Origin: Roseobacter ponti
Lineage (GTDB): Bacteria > Pseudomonadota > Alphaproteobacteria > Rhodobacterales > Rhodobacteraceae
Length of the DNA: 64,000 bases
NCBI RefSeq assembly: GCF_012932215.1
Contig: NZ_CP048788.1
Span: 2,170,001 to 2,234,000, forward strand
Reading direction: 5' to 3'
The notes under the pieces: model-generated
What the model saw: only the letters and a program-made list of their open reading frames with translations
Told to the model about the DNA's origin: nothing
Databases searched by the model: none
Program-made: the position numbers and the translations under genes
Shown here: positions 38,806 to 49,082 of the stretch, piece by piece
Numbering within the stretch: the stretch's first letter is position 1
Layout of the letters: each line of letters begins with the position of its first letter

Positions 38806-39552
38806 TCAGAGCTTCGGATCAGGGTTTTCCGTGTGCCCGTCCACCGCAATGACCTGGCCCGAGACACTGCGCGCTGCGTCCGAGCCCAGAAAGACCGCCA
38901 TATCCGCGATTTCCTCTGCGGTGATGAAGCGGCGCATGGAGGTGCCAGCGGCATATCCGGCAAAGACCTGATCACGGGTCATGCCCTTGATCGCCGCCTC
39001 GCGGGCCAGCACGCCTTCCATGCGGTCACCTTCCACGGACCCGGGACAGATCGCATTGGCGCGGATGCCAAAAGGGCCAAGTTCCATCGCCAGCGTTTTC
39101 ATCAGGCCGATCACCGCCCATTTGGCCGCCGCGTAAGGCGCGCGGTTGGGATAGCCGTAAATGCCGGCAGTCGACGATGTGAAGATGATCGCGCCGCGTC
39201 CTGCTGCCTTCATCGCGGGCACCGCTTTTGATGCGGTCAGAAACGCACCTTCGAGGTTTACCGACACACAGGCGCGCCAGTCGCTCAGCGCGATATCTTC
39301 CACCAGCGCCGTCGGACCGGCAATGCCGGCGTTGGCGCAGAGCACATCCGGCGCGCCGATGGCACCGATCACCTCCGCCATCTGCGCCTCATCGGTGACA
39401 TCGACCTGGTGCCGCCCCCACTGTGCCGGACAGGCCCCGAGGGCTGCGGCATCGATATCGGTGACATGTACGTGATACCCCGCGCGCTCAAACGCCTGCG
39501 CCATGGCAAGGCCGATGCCCGATGCCCCTGCCGTGATCAGCGCAGGTTTCAC
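38806..39552 (-). CDS. SDR family oxidoreductase in carnitine operon
   Basis: A 248-residue classical SDR. The cofactor site is T-A-G-A-S-G-I-G near residue 7, then C-A-N-A-G-I, and the catalytic Y-A-A-A-K near 149. The C-terminus ends in the S-G-Q-V-I-A-V-D-G-H pattern. Its ATG overlaps the stop of the carnitine dehydrogenase-thioesterase gene by 4 bases. The operon product acetoacetate suggests a beta-hydroxyacid or ketone substrate, but this is a guess. Confidence 0.82.
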   Translation of the reverse strand: MKPALITAGASGIGLAMAQAFERAGYHVHVTDIDAAALGACPAQWGRHQVDVTDEAQMAEVIGAIGAPDVLCANAGIAGPTALVEDIALSDWRACVSVNLEGAFLTASKAVPAMKAAGRGAIIFTSSTAGIYGYPNRAPYAAAKWAVIGLMKTLAMELGPFGIRANAICPGSVEGDRMEGVLAREAAIKGMTRDQVFAGYAAGTSMRRFITAEEIADMAVFLGSDAARSVSGQVIAVDGHTENPDPKL

Positions 39553-41024
39553 CGCGGCGCACCGATGCCGCGACCGGCCCCTTCGGGCCGTGGCAGTCCG
39601 GCCTGAGCATCGGCAAACCGGCGCAGGGCGGCGTCGACCGCCGCGCCTGCATCGACAGGTTTGCGGGTCTCAAGGCTCACATGCAGCAGAAAGTGCTCAC
39701 CTGTGGCAACGAGATCTTCACCCAGATACATTTCATGCCAGAGGTGCATTTTCTTGCCGCCACCCTGCAGCACCCGCGTGCGCACGCTGATCACATCGCC
39801 GGCATTGACCTCTCCGAGATGCCGGATATGGGTCTCGGCGGTGAAATAGCTGCCCCCCGCCGCGATGTACTCCGCGTCACAGCCTATTACTTCCATAAAG
39901 CGGTCCGTGGACTGCGCAAAAGCATCAAGATAGCGGCTCTCGGTCATGTGGCCGTTGTAATCGGTCCAGTCGAGAGGCACGGCGCGGTGCAGGGTCACCA
40001 CCGGCAGAGCGGGCCTGGTGATATCCGCCGCGCGCGCACTGAGGATGGTGCCGGCCCGGACCGTTTTTTCATGCGCGTTCAGCAGCGCCCCCGCCGCCTG
40101 GTCCTGCGCTTTGAGCGCGCGCAGCATTGCCACCAGATTGTTGTCGCGGATGCGCTCCAGCTCGCGGATGCTGTGCGCGCCGGACTGCGCATCCGACTGA
40201 TCCGAAATGAGGTTGACGAGCTCGTCGTTGAATTCCGGTACATCCATCAGCCTGGTCCAGGGCCATTTGAGTGCCGGGCCGAACTGGGCCATGAAATGCT
40301 TCATACCTGCCTCGCCCCCGGCCACGCGGTAGGTCTCGAAAAGCCCCATCTGCGCCCAGCGGATGCCGAACCCGTAGCGGATCGCGTCATCGATCTCCTG
40401 CGTGGTGGCAATGCCGTCTTTGACCAGCCAGAGCGCCTCGCGCCAGACCGCCTCTAAGAACCGGTCGGCCACATGGGCGTCTATCTCTTTTTTCAGATGC
40501 AGCGGGTACATGCCAAGGGCTTCGATCACCCCTCGGGCCTCATCGATCTGCGCGAGCGAGGCCTGCGGGGCTGGCACCAGCTCAACCAGCGGCAGAAGAT
40601 ACACCGGATTGAAGGGATGGCAGACCATGATCGCGCCGGGATGCGCCGCACCTTCCACCAGCTGCGAGGGTCTGAACCCTGACGTCGACGAGCCGATGAT
40701 CACCTCGCCGCCGGTAACGGCCTCGATCCGCGCATAAACCGCGTGTTTGATATCGAGCCTTTCGGGCACGCTTTCCTGCACCCAGGCGGCCCCTTCGACA
40801 GCTTCTTCGAGTGACGCGGCGAAACTCAGATGCCCTTCAGGCGGCAGCACAGCATCGCTCAGCCCCGGCAATGACCGGCGTGCATTTTCCAGAACCTGTG
40901 AGATTTTGCGCTCCGCATCCGGGTCCGGGTCTGACACCCGCACATCCCAGCCATTGAGCAGAAAGCGGGCGGCCCAGCCGCCACCGATCACGCCACCGCC
41001 GATCACCGCTGCCGTTTTCGTCAT
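39549..41024 (-). CDS. L-carnitine 3-dehydrogenase fused to a hotdog thioesterase
   Basis: A 491-residue two-domain protein. Residues ~1-320 form a 3-hydroxyacyl-CoA dehydrogenase-like module with G-G-G-V-I-G-G-G-W-A, and its C-terminal helical part includes H-P-F-N-P-V-Y-L-L-P-L-V. Residues ~345-480 are a 4-hydroxybenzoyl-CoA-type thioesterase with D-W-T-D-Y-N-G-H-M-T. Known fusions of this kind oxidise L-carnitine to 3-dehydrocarnitine and hydrolyse betainyl-CoA to glycine betaine. The neighbouring BKACE gene supplies the cleavage step between. The ATG at 41024 overlaps the upstream stop by 4 bases. Confidence 0.85.
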   Translation of the reverse strand: MTKTAAVIGGGVIGGGWAARFLLNGWDVRVSDPDPDAERKISQVLENARRSLPGLSDAVLPPEGHLSFAASLEEAVEGAAWVQESVPERLDIKHAVYARIEAVTGGEVIIGSSTSGFRPSQLVEGAAHPGAIMVCHPFNPVYLLPLVELVPAPQASLAQIDEARGVIEALGMYPLHLKKEIDAHVADRFLEAVWREALWLVKDGIATTQEIDDAIRYGFGIRWAQMGLFETYRVAGGEAGMKHFMAQFGPALKWPWTRLMDVPEFNDELVNLISDQSDAQSGAHSIRELERIRDNNLVAMLRALKAQDQAAGALLNAHEKTVRAGTILSARAADITRPALPVVTLHRAVPLDWTDYNGHMTESRYLDAFAQSTDRFMEVIGCDAEYIAAGGSYFTAETHIRHLGEVNAGDVISVRTRVLQGGGKKMHLWHEMYLGEDLVATGEHFLLHVSLETRKPVDAGAAVDAALRRFADAQAGLPRPEGAGRGIGAPR

Positions 41025-41518
41025 TTGTAAGTCCTTTTCAGCCGGCTGACGTCCCATCCGTAAAACTCAAAGATTTCGCGCACGGCGACGCCCTTGTCCG
41101 GCGCGATCTTCGTACTGCGGTTGAGAACCGCACCAAAGCTGCCCGACGGGGTGCCAAGAGCCGCGGTCTGAAATTCCTCATCGACCCACATCACCACCAG
41201 CGTTTCGGCACCCGGGGTGCGCGGAATGAGCACGCCGGGGCTGCCGAGATCGTAAAACCCGACAATTTCCGGCACGCTGTTGCTGGCCACTGAGACCCCG
41301 ACAACCTCAGGCGCCACAGTGATGGTCAGCGGCCCCGCGCGCACCGGATCAAAGCTTGCAACAATCTGCCAGGTTCCTTCAAACTGCAGCGGGTCAAACC
41401 GCGTGGTCGCTCCCATCGGCACTGATGTGTCACGCACACCGGTCGGGGCCGGCGTGCAGGCGGTCAGAATGATCACGGCGAGACAGGACGGAAAGTACAG
41501 CAGGCCCCGGCGTCTCAC
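41021..41518 (-). CDS. Lipocalin-like lipoprotein
   Basis: A 165-residue protein. The N-terminus is basic and hydrophobic and ends in the lipobox I-L-T-A-C (Cys21), so it is probably an anchored lipoprotein. The segment F-E-G-T-W-Q-I-V-A-S-F near residue 48 resembles the G-x-W first strand of bacterial lipocalins, and the length suits that fold. It is sandwiched between BKACE and carnitine dehydrogenase genes by 4-base overlaps at both ends. A ligand-binding role in carnitine or fatty-acyl-carnitine handling is only an inference. Confidence 0.6.
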   Translation of the reverse strand: MRRRGLLYFPSCLAVIILTACTPAPTGVRDTSVPMGATTRFDPLQFEGTWQIVASFDPVRAGPLTITVAPEVVGVSVASNSVPEIVGFYDLGSPGVLIPRTPGAETLVVMWVDEEFQTAALGTPSGSFGAVLNRSTKIAPDKGVAVREIFEFYGWDVSRLKRTYK

Positions 41519-42429
41519 GCTGCGGGTGCCCGTTTGGTCAGCCCGAGTTTCTCGCGTACTGCTGCGGCCCCGATTACCCGCGCGCCCATGTTTTCGATGA
41601 TGGTGCCCGCGCGTTCCACCAGTTGCCAGTTTTCCGCCAGCACTCCCTTTTCCAGCCAGAGATTATCCTCCAGCCCGACGCGCACATTGCCGCCCGCGAG
41701 CACTGCGGCGGCAACATAAGCCATCTGGTGCCGCCCCAGCCCGAAGGCGGAGAACACCCAGTCATCCGGCACATTGTTGACCATCGCCATAAAGGTATTG
41801 AGATCATCCGGCGCGCCCCAGGGCACGCCCATGCACAGCTGCACCAGTGCCGGGCTTTCCAGCACACCATCGGCAACCAGCTGTTTCGCATACCACAAGT
41901 GCCCGGTGTCAAAGGCCTCGATCTCGGGTTTCACACCAAGCTTTGTCATCATACTGCCCATCGCTGTGAGCATGCCGGGTGTGTTCGTCATTACGTAATC
42001 AGATTCGGCAAAGTTCATCGTGCCACAGTCAAGCGTACAGATTTCAGGAAGACAGGCGGTAATATGGGCCACCCGTTCCGAGGCACCGATCATATCCGTG
42101 CCGGCCTCCTGCAGGGGCAACGGGCTTTCAGTATTGCCGAAAACCATGTCACCGCCCATGCCGGCGGTCAGGTTCAGCACAATATCCACGTCAGCGTCAC
42201 GGATGCGGTCCGTGACCTCCCGGTAATACGCCAGATCCCGGCTGGGCGCACCGCTGTCGGGATCACGCACATGGCAATGCACAACGGCGGCGCCGGCCTT
42301 TGCGGCGGCAATAGCACTGTCGGCAATCTGCTGCGGCGAGCGCGGCACATGCGGGCTGCGCCCCTGCGTGCCGCCCGATCCTGTGACCGCACAGGTGATA
42401 AAAACGTCCTTGTTCATGGTCAGCGGCAT
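41515..42429 (-). CDS. BKACE family enzyme, probable 3-dehydrocarnitine cleavage enzyme
   Basis: A 304-residue member of the beta-keto acid cleavage enzyme family (DUF849). The metal site H-C-H-V-R-D appears near residue 50, and G-G-N-V-R-V-G-L-E-D-N near 250 is the family signature. BKACE enzymes condense a beta-keto acid with acetyl-CoA, releasing acetoacetate and a new acyl-CoA. Next to carnitine dehydrogenase the substrate is most likely 3-dehydrocarnitine, giving betainyl-CoA. The ATG at 42429 has a GGGAGAG site; 42417 is an alternative. First gene of the operon. Confidence 0.88.
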   Translation of the reverse strand: MPLTMNKDVFITCAVTGSGGTQGRSPHVPRSPQQIADSAIAAAKAGAAVVHCHVRDPDSGAPSRDLAYYREVTDRIRDADVDIVLNLTAGMGGDMVFGNTESPLPLQEAGTDMIGASERVAHITACLPEICTLDCGTMNFAESDYVMTNTPGMLTAMGSMMTKLGVKPEIEAFDTGHLWYAKQLVADGVLESPALVQLCMGVPWGAPDDLNTFMAMVNNVPDDWVFSAFGLGRHQMAYVAAAVLAGGNVRVGLEDNLWLEKGVLAENWQLVERAGTIIENMGARVIGAAAVREKLGLTKRAPAA

Positions 42430-42457
42430 GTTTCTCTCCCTTGTACCCGGGGCAATG

Positions 42458-43459
42458 ATGTCGCAGAAGCCGGAAGAACACTTTACACAAAGCGAAAGCA
42501 ATTTGGCGCAACACGAAAGAATAACGCAGACGGCAGTGCTCGTTCTCGACGGGTCCAATACGCTGTCGCTGGCAGCGGCGGTGGACCCCATGCGCGCAGC
42601 GAACCGTCAGGCCGGACACACGCTCTTTGACTGGGATTTCGTAACACCGGGGGCTGTGGATGTGCGGCTGACCAGCGGTCTGCGCGTGCCGGCCAACCCG
42701 TTGCACCGCACGGCACCTGTCGATCTTCTGCTGGTGGTTGCGGGGTTTGATCTGGAGGCGCAGGCGACGCCCGCGCTCTGTGCGGGTATCAGGCGGCTCG
42801 CGGCGCGTGCCGGGACGGTGGCGGGCATCGACGGCGGCCCCTGGATCATGGCCCGGGCCGGTATTCTCAGACGCCACCGGGCCACAACACACTGGGAAGA
42901 TCTGGAAACCTTTGCACAGACCTTTCCGGAGACCGAGACCGTCAATGCGCGTTTTGTTGAAAGCGGTGACCGGCTGACCAGCGGCGGTGCGGCGCCGGCG
43001 ATCGATATGATGCTGCGTCTGATCGGGCGCCGGCATGGGACGGCTCTCGCAGAAAAGATTGCGGGCAGCTTTATCTATGACATCGGGGCCCTGCCCCCGG
43101 GACCGCAGCATCGCCGCGGCGGTGTCCACGATATGAGCGGGGTCGCAGCCCGCGCGCAGGCTCTGATGGAGGCGCACCTGGAAGATCCGCTGACGCTGCA
43201 GGAGATCGCACGGCGGCTGGGCATGAGCCTGCGGGCGCTTCAGCTGCATTTCCGCAAAGGTCCGGGCGTCAGCCCGCGGGCGCATTATCTTGCACTTCGG
43301 CTCGCGGAGGCGGAACGGCTGGTTTGTCGGACACGGCGGCCTTTGCATGATGTGGCGCTGGCGACCGGATTTAACTCGCAATCGTCCTTTGCGCGCGCCT
43401 ATACCGCACGTTTCGGGCTGAGCGCGCGCCGGCACCGGGCGTGCAGCGGCGTGGCTTAG
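42458..43459 (+). CDS. GlxA-type AraC family regulator, probable carnitine regulator
   Basis: A 333-residue protein. The N-terminal ~200 residues are a DJ-1/PfpI-like (GATase-1-like) domain (V-L-V-L-D-G-S-N-T-L-S), and the C-terminus is an AraC HTH pair (L-Q-E-I-A-R-R-L-G-M-S-L-R-A-L-Q, then V-A-L-A-T-G-F-N-S-Q-S-S-F-A-R-A-Y). CdhR-type carnitine activators have this architecture. It is divergent from the BKACE gene with only 28 bases between starts. ATGs at 42455 and 42458 are both possible. Regulation of the carnitine genes is inferred from position and family. Confidence 0.83.
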   Translation: MSQKPEEHFTQSESNLAQHERITQTAVLVLDGSNTLSLAAAVDPMRAANRQAGHTLFDWDFVTPGAVDVRLTSGLRVPANPLHRTAPVDLLLVVAGFDLEAQATPALCAGIRRLAARAGTVAGIDGGPWIMARAGILRRHRATTHWEDLETFAQTFPETETVNARFVESGDRLTSGGAAPAIDMMLRLIGRRHGTALAEKIAGSFIYDIGALPPGPQHRRGGVHDMSGVAARAQALMEAHLEDPLTLQEIARRLGMSLRALQLHFRKGPGVSPRAHYLALRLAEAERLVCRTRRPLHDVALATGFNSQSSFARAYTARFGLSARRHRACSGVA

Positions 43460-44499
43460 TAAGGCATCGGGTGGGCCCGGTGCGCCGCATCGATCTCGGT
43501 AATCACCTCATTGCTCAGGTCAAGATCCGCTGCACCGAGGCAGACTTCGAGCTGGTCCATCGTGGTTGAGCCGAAGATTACCGAGGTCATGAACGGGCGC
43601 GTGTTGCACCAGGCCAGCGCCATCTGCGTGGGATCAAGGCCGTGTTTCTGCGCGATGGCCAGATAGGCATCCACCGCCGCAAAAGCCCGTTCGGTTTTAC
43701 GCCCGCCCAGATCACTGTTGAGCGTCATCCTTGAGCCGTCAGGCATTGCGCCGTTCTGGTACTTGCCGGTGAGCAGACCCGCGGCAAGCGGCGAGAATGA
43801 CAAAAGACCGACGTCTTCCTGCACGCTCATCTCGGCCATGTCGGTGTCGTAAAGCCGGCAGAGCATCGAATATTCGTTCTGGACCGAGGCCACGCGCGGC
43901 CCGCCTTTGCGGGTTGCGGTATCAAGCCAGCGGGTCGTGCCCCAGGCGCTTTCATTGCTCAGCCCGAAGGCACGGATCGTGCCGCGTTTCACTTCCTTTT
44001 CAAGCGCCTGAAGTGCCTCTTCCATATGCGCTGCTGTGTCGAGCAACAGCTGCGGCGACGGATCATAGGTCCAGTTTTTGCGGAACATATAGCTGCCGCG
44101 GTTGGGCCAGTGAAACTGATAGAGATCGATGTAATCGGTTTTGAGACGGCGCAGCGACCCCTCGATTGCCTCGGGGATCGTGGCCGCACTGATGGGGGCA
44201 CCGTCCCGCGCATGAGACATGCCCTCACCCGAATGCTTGGTCGCCAGCACAACGTCCTCACGGCGCGCGTCCCGTTCAATCCACAGGCCGATGATGCGTT
44301 CGGTCCGGCCGATCGTCTCGGCGCTGATCGGATTGACCGGATACATCTCGGCAGTGTCGATGAAGTTGATGCCCGCCTCGAGCGACCGGTCGATCTGATC
44401 ATGCGCCTCTTCGGCGGTGTTCTGAGTGCCCCATGTCATGGACCCCAGACAGAGTTCAGAGACTTCGATACCCGTGCGTCCGAGCGGCTTCATCTTCAT
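43456..44499 (-). CDS. Aldo/keto reductase
   Basis: A 347-residue (alpha/beta)8 NADPH-dependent aldo/keto reductase. The start M-K-M-K-P-L-G-R-T-G-I-E-V-S is typical. Catalytic Asp/Tyr are in F-I-D-T-A-E-M-Y, Lys in A-T-K-H-S, and His in Y-Q-F-H-W-P. The ATG at 44499 has an AAAGGAA ribosome site. It is convergent with the regulator gene and overlaps its end by 4 bases. Substrate unknown. Confidence 0.9.
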   Translation of the reverse strand: MKMKPLGRTGIEVSELCLGSMTWGTQNTAEEAHDQIDRSLEAGINFIDTAEMYPVNPISAETIGRTERIIGLWIERDARREDVVLATKHSGEGMSHARDGAPISAATIPEAIEGSLRRLKTDYIDLYQFHWPNRGSYMFRKNWTYDPSPQLLLDTAAHMEEALQALEKEVKRGTIRAFGLSNESAWGTTRWLDTATRKGGPRVASVQNEYSMLCRLYDTDMAEMSVQEDVGLLSFSPLAAGLLTGKYQNGAMPDGSRMTLNSDLGGRKTERAFAAVDAYLAIAQKHGLDPTQMALAWCNTRPFMTSVIFGSTTMDQLEVCLGAADLDLSNEVITEIDAAHRAHPMPY

Positions 44500-44591
44500 G
44501 GCGGCGTTCCTTTGTGATGTCCGGGCGGACTTTAGCCGTTCCGCCGCTCCGGGCAAGCAGCTTTCCGGAGGCATGGACGGCAGAAAATATA

Positions 44592-44620
44592 TTGAGAACA
44601 AAATAAGAACACCCTAGAGT
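44592..44620 (+). promoter_or_regulatory. LexA (SOS) box overlapping a promoter
   Basis: GAAC-N7-GAAC, the alphaproteobacterial LexA operator, is perfect at 44596-44610. It lies inside a promoter: TTGAGA at 44592-44597, a 17-base spacer, and TAGAGT at 44615-44620. The start codon of the ImuA-like gene is only 6 bases past the -10 element, so transcription probably begins at or next to the ATG. LexA bound here would block polymerase until DNA damage. Confidence 0.8.
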
Positions 44621-44626
44621 GAGCGC

Positions 44627-45244
44627 ATGTCCCGACACCATCCTCTTCTGACCCGCAGCCCGACCCGGCCGACACCCGGCATCGCCATGCTGCCAGGTGC
44701 GCCGGAGCTGGAACTGGCCTGTGCGCGCGTGCATGAGGCCTGTGGCACTGCACGCCGGACCCTTGCGATGTGGATCGCGGCACAAACGAGCGGGCCGGTG
44801 CTCTGGGTGGCCCCGCCCTACAGCCGTGATGCGCTCAACGGTGAGGGTGTACGCGACTGGATCGATCCGGCACGTCTGATTTTCGTGGCCCCCCGCCGCA
44901 CTGAAGACCTGCTCTGGACGATGGAAGAAATTCTGCGCGCGGGCGCTGTGGCGCTGGCGGTAGGCGATCTGCCCGGGCTGCCCGGGCTCACGCAGGTGCG
45001 CAGGATGCATCTTGCGGCAGAAACCGGTGCAAAAGAGGGTGCATATGCGCCGCTGGGCCTCCTGCTGACGCCTGGCACAGGCGGTGCGGCAGGGGTTGAA
45101 ACCCGCTGGCAGCTTGCGCCTGCGCACAGCGCTGGTCAGGAAAACTGGCGGCTGGAACGGTTGCGGGCGCGCACGGCACCGCAACGCGGATGGGACATCG
45201 CGCGCGTGGCCGCCCTGCCGCTTCCGCAGATCAAAACGGCGTGA
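44627..45244 (+). CDS. ImuA/SulA-like SOS protein (orphan)
   Basis: A 205-residue protein resembling the RecA-like ImuA family in order of elements: a central strand V-L-W-V-A-P-P, then [13 protein letters not shown], and A-L-A-V-G-D-L-P-G. No Walker A motif is present, as is usual for ImuA. ImuA normally works with ImuB and DnaE2 in mutagenic translesion synthesis, but neither gene is here; YceI follows. A perfect LexA box lies at the promoter and there is almost no leader, so the mRNA may be leaderless. Family assignment is by general similarity. Confidence 0.6.
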   Translation: MSRHHPLLTRSPTRPTPGIAMLPGAPELELACARVHEACGTARRTLAMWIAAQTSGPVLWVAPPYSRDALNGEGVRDWIDPARLIFVAPRRTEDLLWTMEEILRAGAVALAVGDLPGLPGLTQVRRMHLAAETGAKEGAYAPLGLLLTPGTGGAAGVETRWQLAPAHSAGQENWRLERLRARTAPQRGWDIARVAALPLPQIKTA

Positions 45245-45307
45245 CAGCCCTGATAAACCTTAGCTGCGCCTTACATCTGACCTAAGGCCGGGTAAAAAGG
45301 CAGTCGC

Positions 45308-45904
45308 ATGACCCTTACACAAACACGACGCGCACTGATCGCAGGCGGACTTGCCCTGTGGGCCTGCCCTGCTGCGGCGGCCCCGCGCGCCTATGATCTG
45401 CTGCCCGGCCGGTCGCGCATTCTTTTCAGGTTTGACGTCAGCGGCACCGCACAGACCGGCCAGGTGCCTGTTTCCCAGGCCGATATCCGCGTCGATACCA
45501 CTGACCTCGCAGCCTCTTCGGCGAGCGTCACAGCAGATATCAGCAGAGCGCGCGCAGGTTTTGCGCCCGTCACCCAGGCCCTGCTCAGCCCTTCGGTGCT
45601 CGATGCAACCTCTCACCCTCTGACGCGGTTTGTCTCGACCCGGATCCGCCTCGGCGCCCGGGGGCGTATCTCGGAGGGCGCCACAATCACCGGCAATCTC
45701 ACCCTACGCGGGGTCACCCGGCCGCTGACCCTTGATGCGGTTCTCAGCCGTCCGGCCGGCAGCGCACCGGATGATCTGTCGTTTCTATATGTCGATCTGA
45801 CAGGCAGCCTGAACCGGCGCGATTTCGGCGCTGTCGGCTATCCGGATCTGGTTGCAGACACTGTGGCCCTCGATATTCATGCGGAAATCCGCGCCCGGGG
45901 CTGA
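45308..45904 (+). CDS. YceI family periplasmic protein
   Basis: A 198-residue protein with a signal peptide (A-L-I-A-G-G-L-A-L-W-A-C-P-A-A-A-A) and a YceI lipocalin-fold domain. Family patterns seen are Y-D-L-L-P-G-R-S-R-I-L-F-R-F and L-T-L-R-G-V-T-R-P-L-T-L, ending with R-R-D-F-G-A-V-G-Y. YceI proteins bind isoprenoid or similar lipids in the periplasm; a link to stress is known for some. Whether it is part of the SOS unit upstream is uncertain (63-base gap). Confidence 0.87.
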   Translation: MTLTQTRRALIAGGLALWACPAAAAPRAYDLLPGRSRILFRFDVSGTAQTGQVPVSQADIRVDTTDLAASSASVTADISRARAGFAPVTQALLSPSVLDATSHPLTRFVSTRIRLGARGRISEGATITGNLTLRGVTRPLTLDAVLSRPAGSAPDDLSFLYVDLTGSLNRRDFGAVGYPDLVADTVALDIHAEIRARG

Positions 45905-45954
45905 AAACGACGCGATTTGTCGAATAACCACAAGGCGCGCGCCGGACATCGCCT

Positions 45955-47220
45955 ATGGCTGTTGAGACTATGCGCCTGCTGATTTCCTTTGCTGCTCTCT
46001 TTCTGTCGGTCATTCTCCTGCAGCTTTCTTCGGGCGGCGTCGGCCCGCTCGACGCGCTTTCAGGCATAGCACTCGACTTCACCCGCCAGGAAATCGGTAT
46101 CCTCGGCTCTGCGCATTTTCTGGGCTTTTTCATCGGATGCTGGTGGGCGCCACGGCTGATGGGCACCGTCGGGCATTCGCGCGCCTTTGCCGCTTTCACG
46201 GCCGCCGGGTCCATCGGGCTGATGAGCCACATGATGGTGGTCGATCCCTGGGCCTGGGCGCTGATGCGGGTCGGGTCGGGTTTGTGTGTGGCGGGATGCT
46301 ACACGGTGATCGAAGCCTGGCTGCAGGCCAAAGTGAACAATGAGACACGCGGGCGTACCATGGGTGTTTACCGGGTCGTCGATATGACCGGTTCTCTGGC
46401 CGCTCAGATGATCATCAGCGTTCTGGCACCGGCCTCTTATGTCTCTTACAATCTGCTTGCGATCCTGTGTTGCGCGGCTTTGCTGCCGCTGACCCTGACC
46501 ACTGTCAAGCAGCCGGAAACGCCTGCCTCGCCGCGCCTGCGACCCGCACTGGCACATCAGCGCTCGCCGCTCGCTGCGGCGGCGGTTGTGGTGGCTGCCC
46601 TGTCCAGCGCGTCCTTCCGGATGGTCGGCCCGCTTTACGGTCAGGAGGTCGGGCTCAGCACGGACCAGATCGCATGGTTTTTGTCGGCATTTGTTCTGGG
46701 CGGAGCCATCGCTCAGTACCCGGTCGGCTGGCTCGCAGATAAATTCGACCGGCGTGCGGTGCTGATCTGGTTGTCAGTTGCAGCCATCGCGAGCTCTGCC
46801 ATCACTGTTTTTACGAGCGGGTCGGGCACAACAGGCATCCTTCTGACCGCAGGTCTTTTCGGGCTCACGACATTTCCGATTTACTCGGTGGCTGCCGCAC
46901 ATGCACATGACTTTGCCAGCGACGATGAGCGGGTCGAGCTTTCAGCGGCGCTGATGTTTTACTTCGCGCTCGGTGCGATTGCCGCGCCCTATATGGCCTC
47001 ATTGCTGATCGACAATTTCGGACCCAGGGCGCTTTTCGTTATGATTGCGGCGGGGCATTTTCTGCTGGTTATCTTTGGCCTGACACGCATGCGCGCGCGC
47101 CCGGTGCCGGAAGACAGAACCCGATATGCCTATGCGCCGCGCACCTCGTTTATCATCGGACGGCTGAACCGGCGCAGCCGTGTGAGCGATGACAAAAGTG
47201 AGAAAGGCGGCTCCGGCTGA
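45955..47220 (+). CDS. MFS transporter (YcaD-like)
   Basis: A 421-residue membrane protein with about twelve helices in two halves of the major facilitator superfamily. The first helices include the segment L-G-S-A-H-F-L-G-F-F-I-G-C-W-W-A-P-R, and the mid-loop motif is P-V-G-W-L-A-D-K-F-D-R-R, the conserved MFS loop. Substrate unknown. A later ATG at 45970 is an alternative start. Confidence 0.85.
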   Translation: MAVETMRLLISFAALFLSVILLQLSSGGVGPLDALSGIALDFTRQEIGILGSAHFLGFFIGCWWAPRLMGTVGHSRAFAAFTAAGSIGLMSHMMVVDPWAWALMRVGSGLCVAGCYTVIEAWLQAKVNNETRGRTMGVYRVVDMTGSLAAQMIISVLAPASYVSYNLLAILCCAALLPLTLTTVKQPETPASPRLRPALAHQRSPLAAAAVVVAALSSASFRMVGPLYGQEVGLSTDQIAWFLSAFVLGGAIAQYPVGWLADKFDRRAVLIWLSVAAIASSAITVFTSGSGTTGILLTAGLFGLTTFPIYSVAAAHAHDFASDDERVELSAALMFYFALGAIAAPYMASLLIDNFGPRALFVMIAAGHFLLVIFGLTRMRARPVPEDRTRYAYAPRTSFIIGRLNRRSRVSDDKSEKGGSG

Positions 47221-47288
47221 ATTCTGCGTGGCCCTCACGCGAAAGCTGCGATAGAGAACAGCGGAAACTGTGACGACGGGACTTCCTT

Positions 47289-49005
<1,717 letters not shown>

Positions 49006-49010
<5 letters not shown>

Positions 49011-49025
49011 GCTGATAAGCTCAGG
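49006..49025. terminator. Perfect stem-loop at end of metG
   Basis: An 8-bp stem CCTGAGCT/AGCTCAGG around a GATA loop overlaps the metG stop codon and lies between convergent metG and the chemoreceptor gene. It lacks a T-run but is the best candidate for a bidirectional transcript end here. Confidence 0.5.
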
Positions 49026-49082
49026 GTGCCACGCCTATTTACGCACCTCTCAGAAGACGGCCGGTCTGCCCCGCGCCCTGGC

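Noticed and set aside
44627-45904. The ImuA-like gene and yceI as a two-gene SOS operon
   Set aside because: The 63-base gap and separate ribosome site leave this open. No second LexA box precedes yceI, and nothing shows co-transcription.
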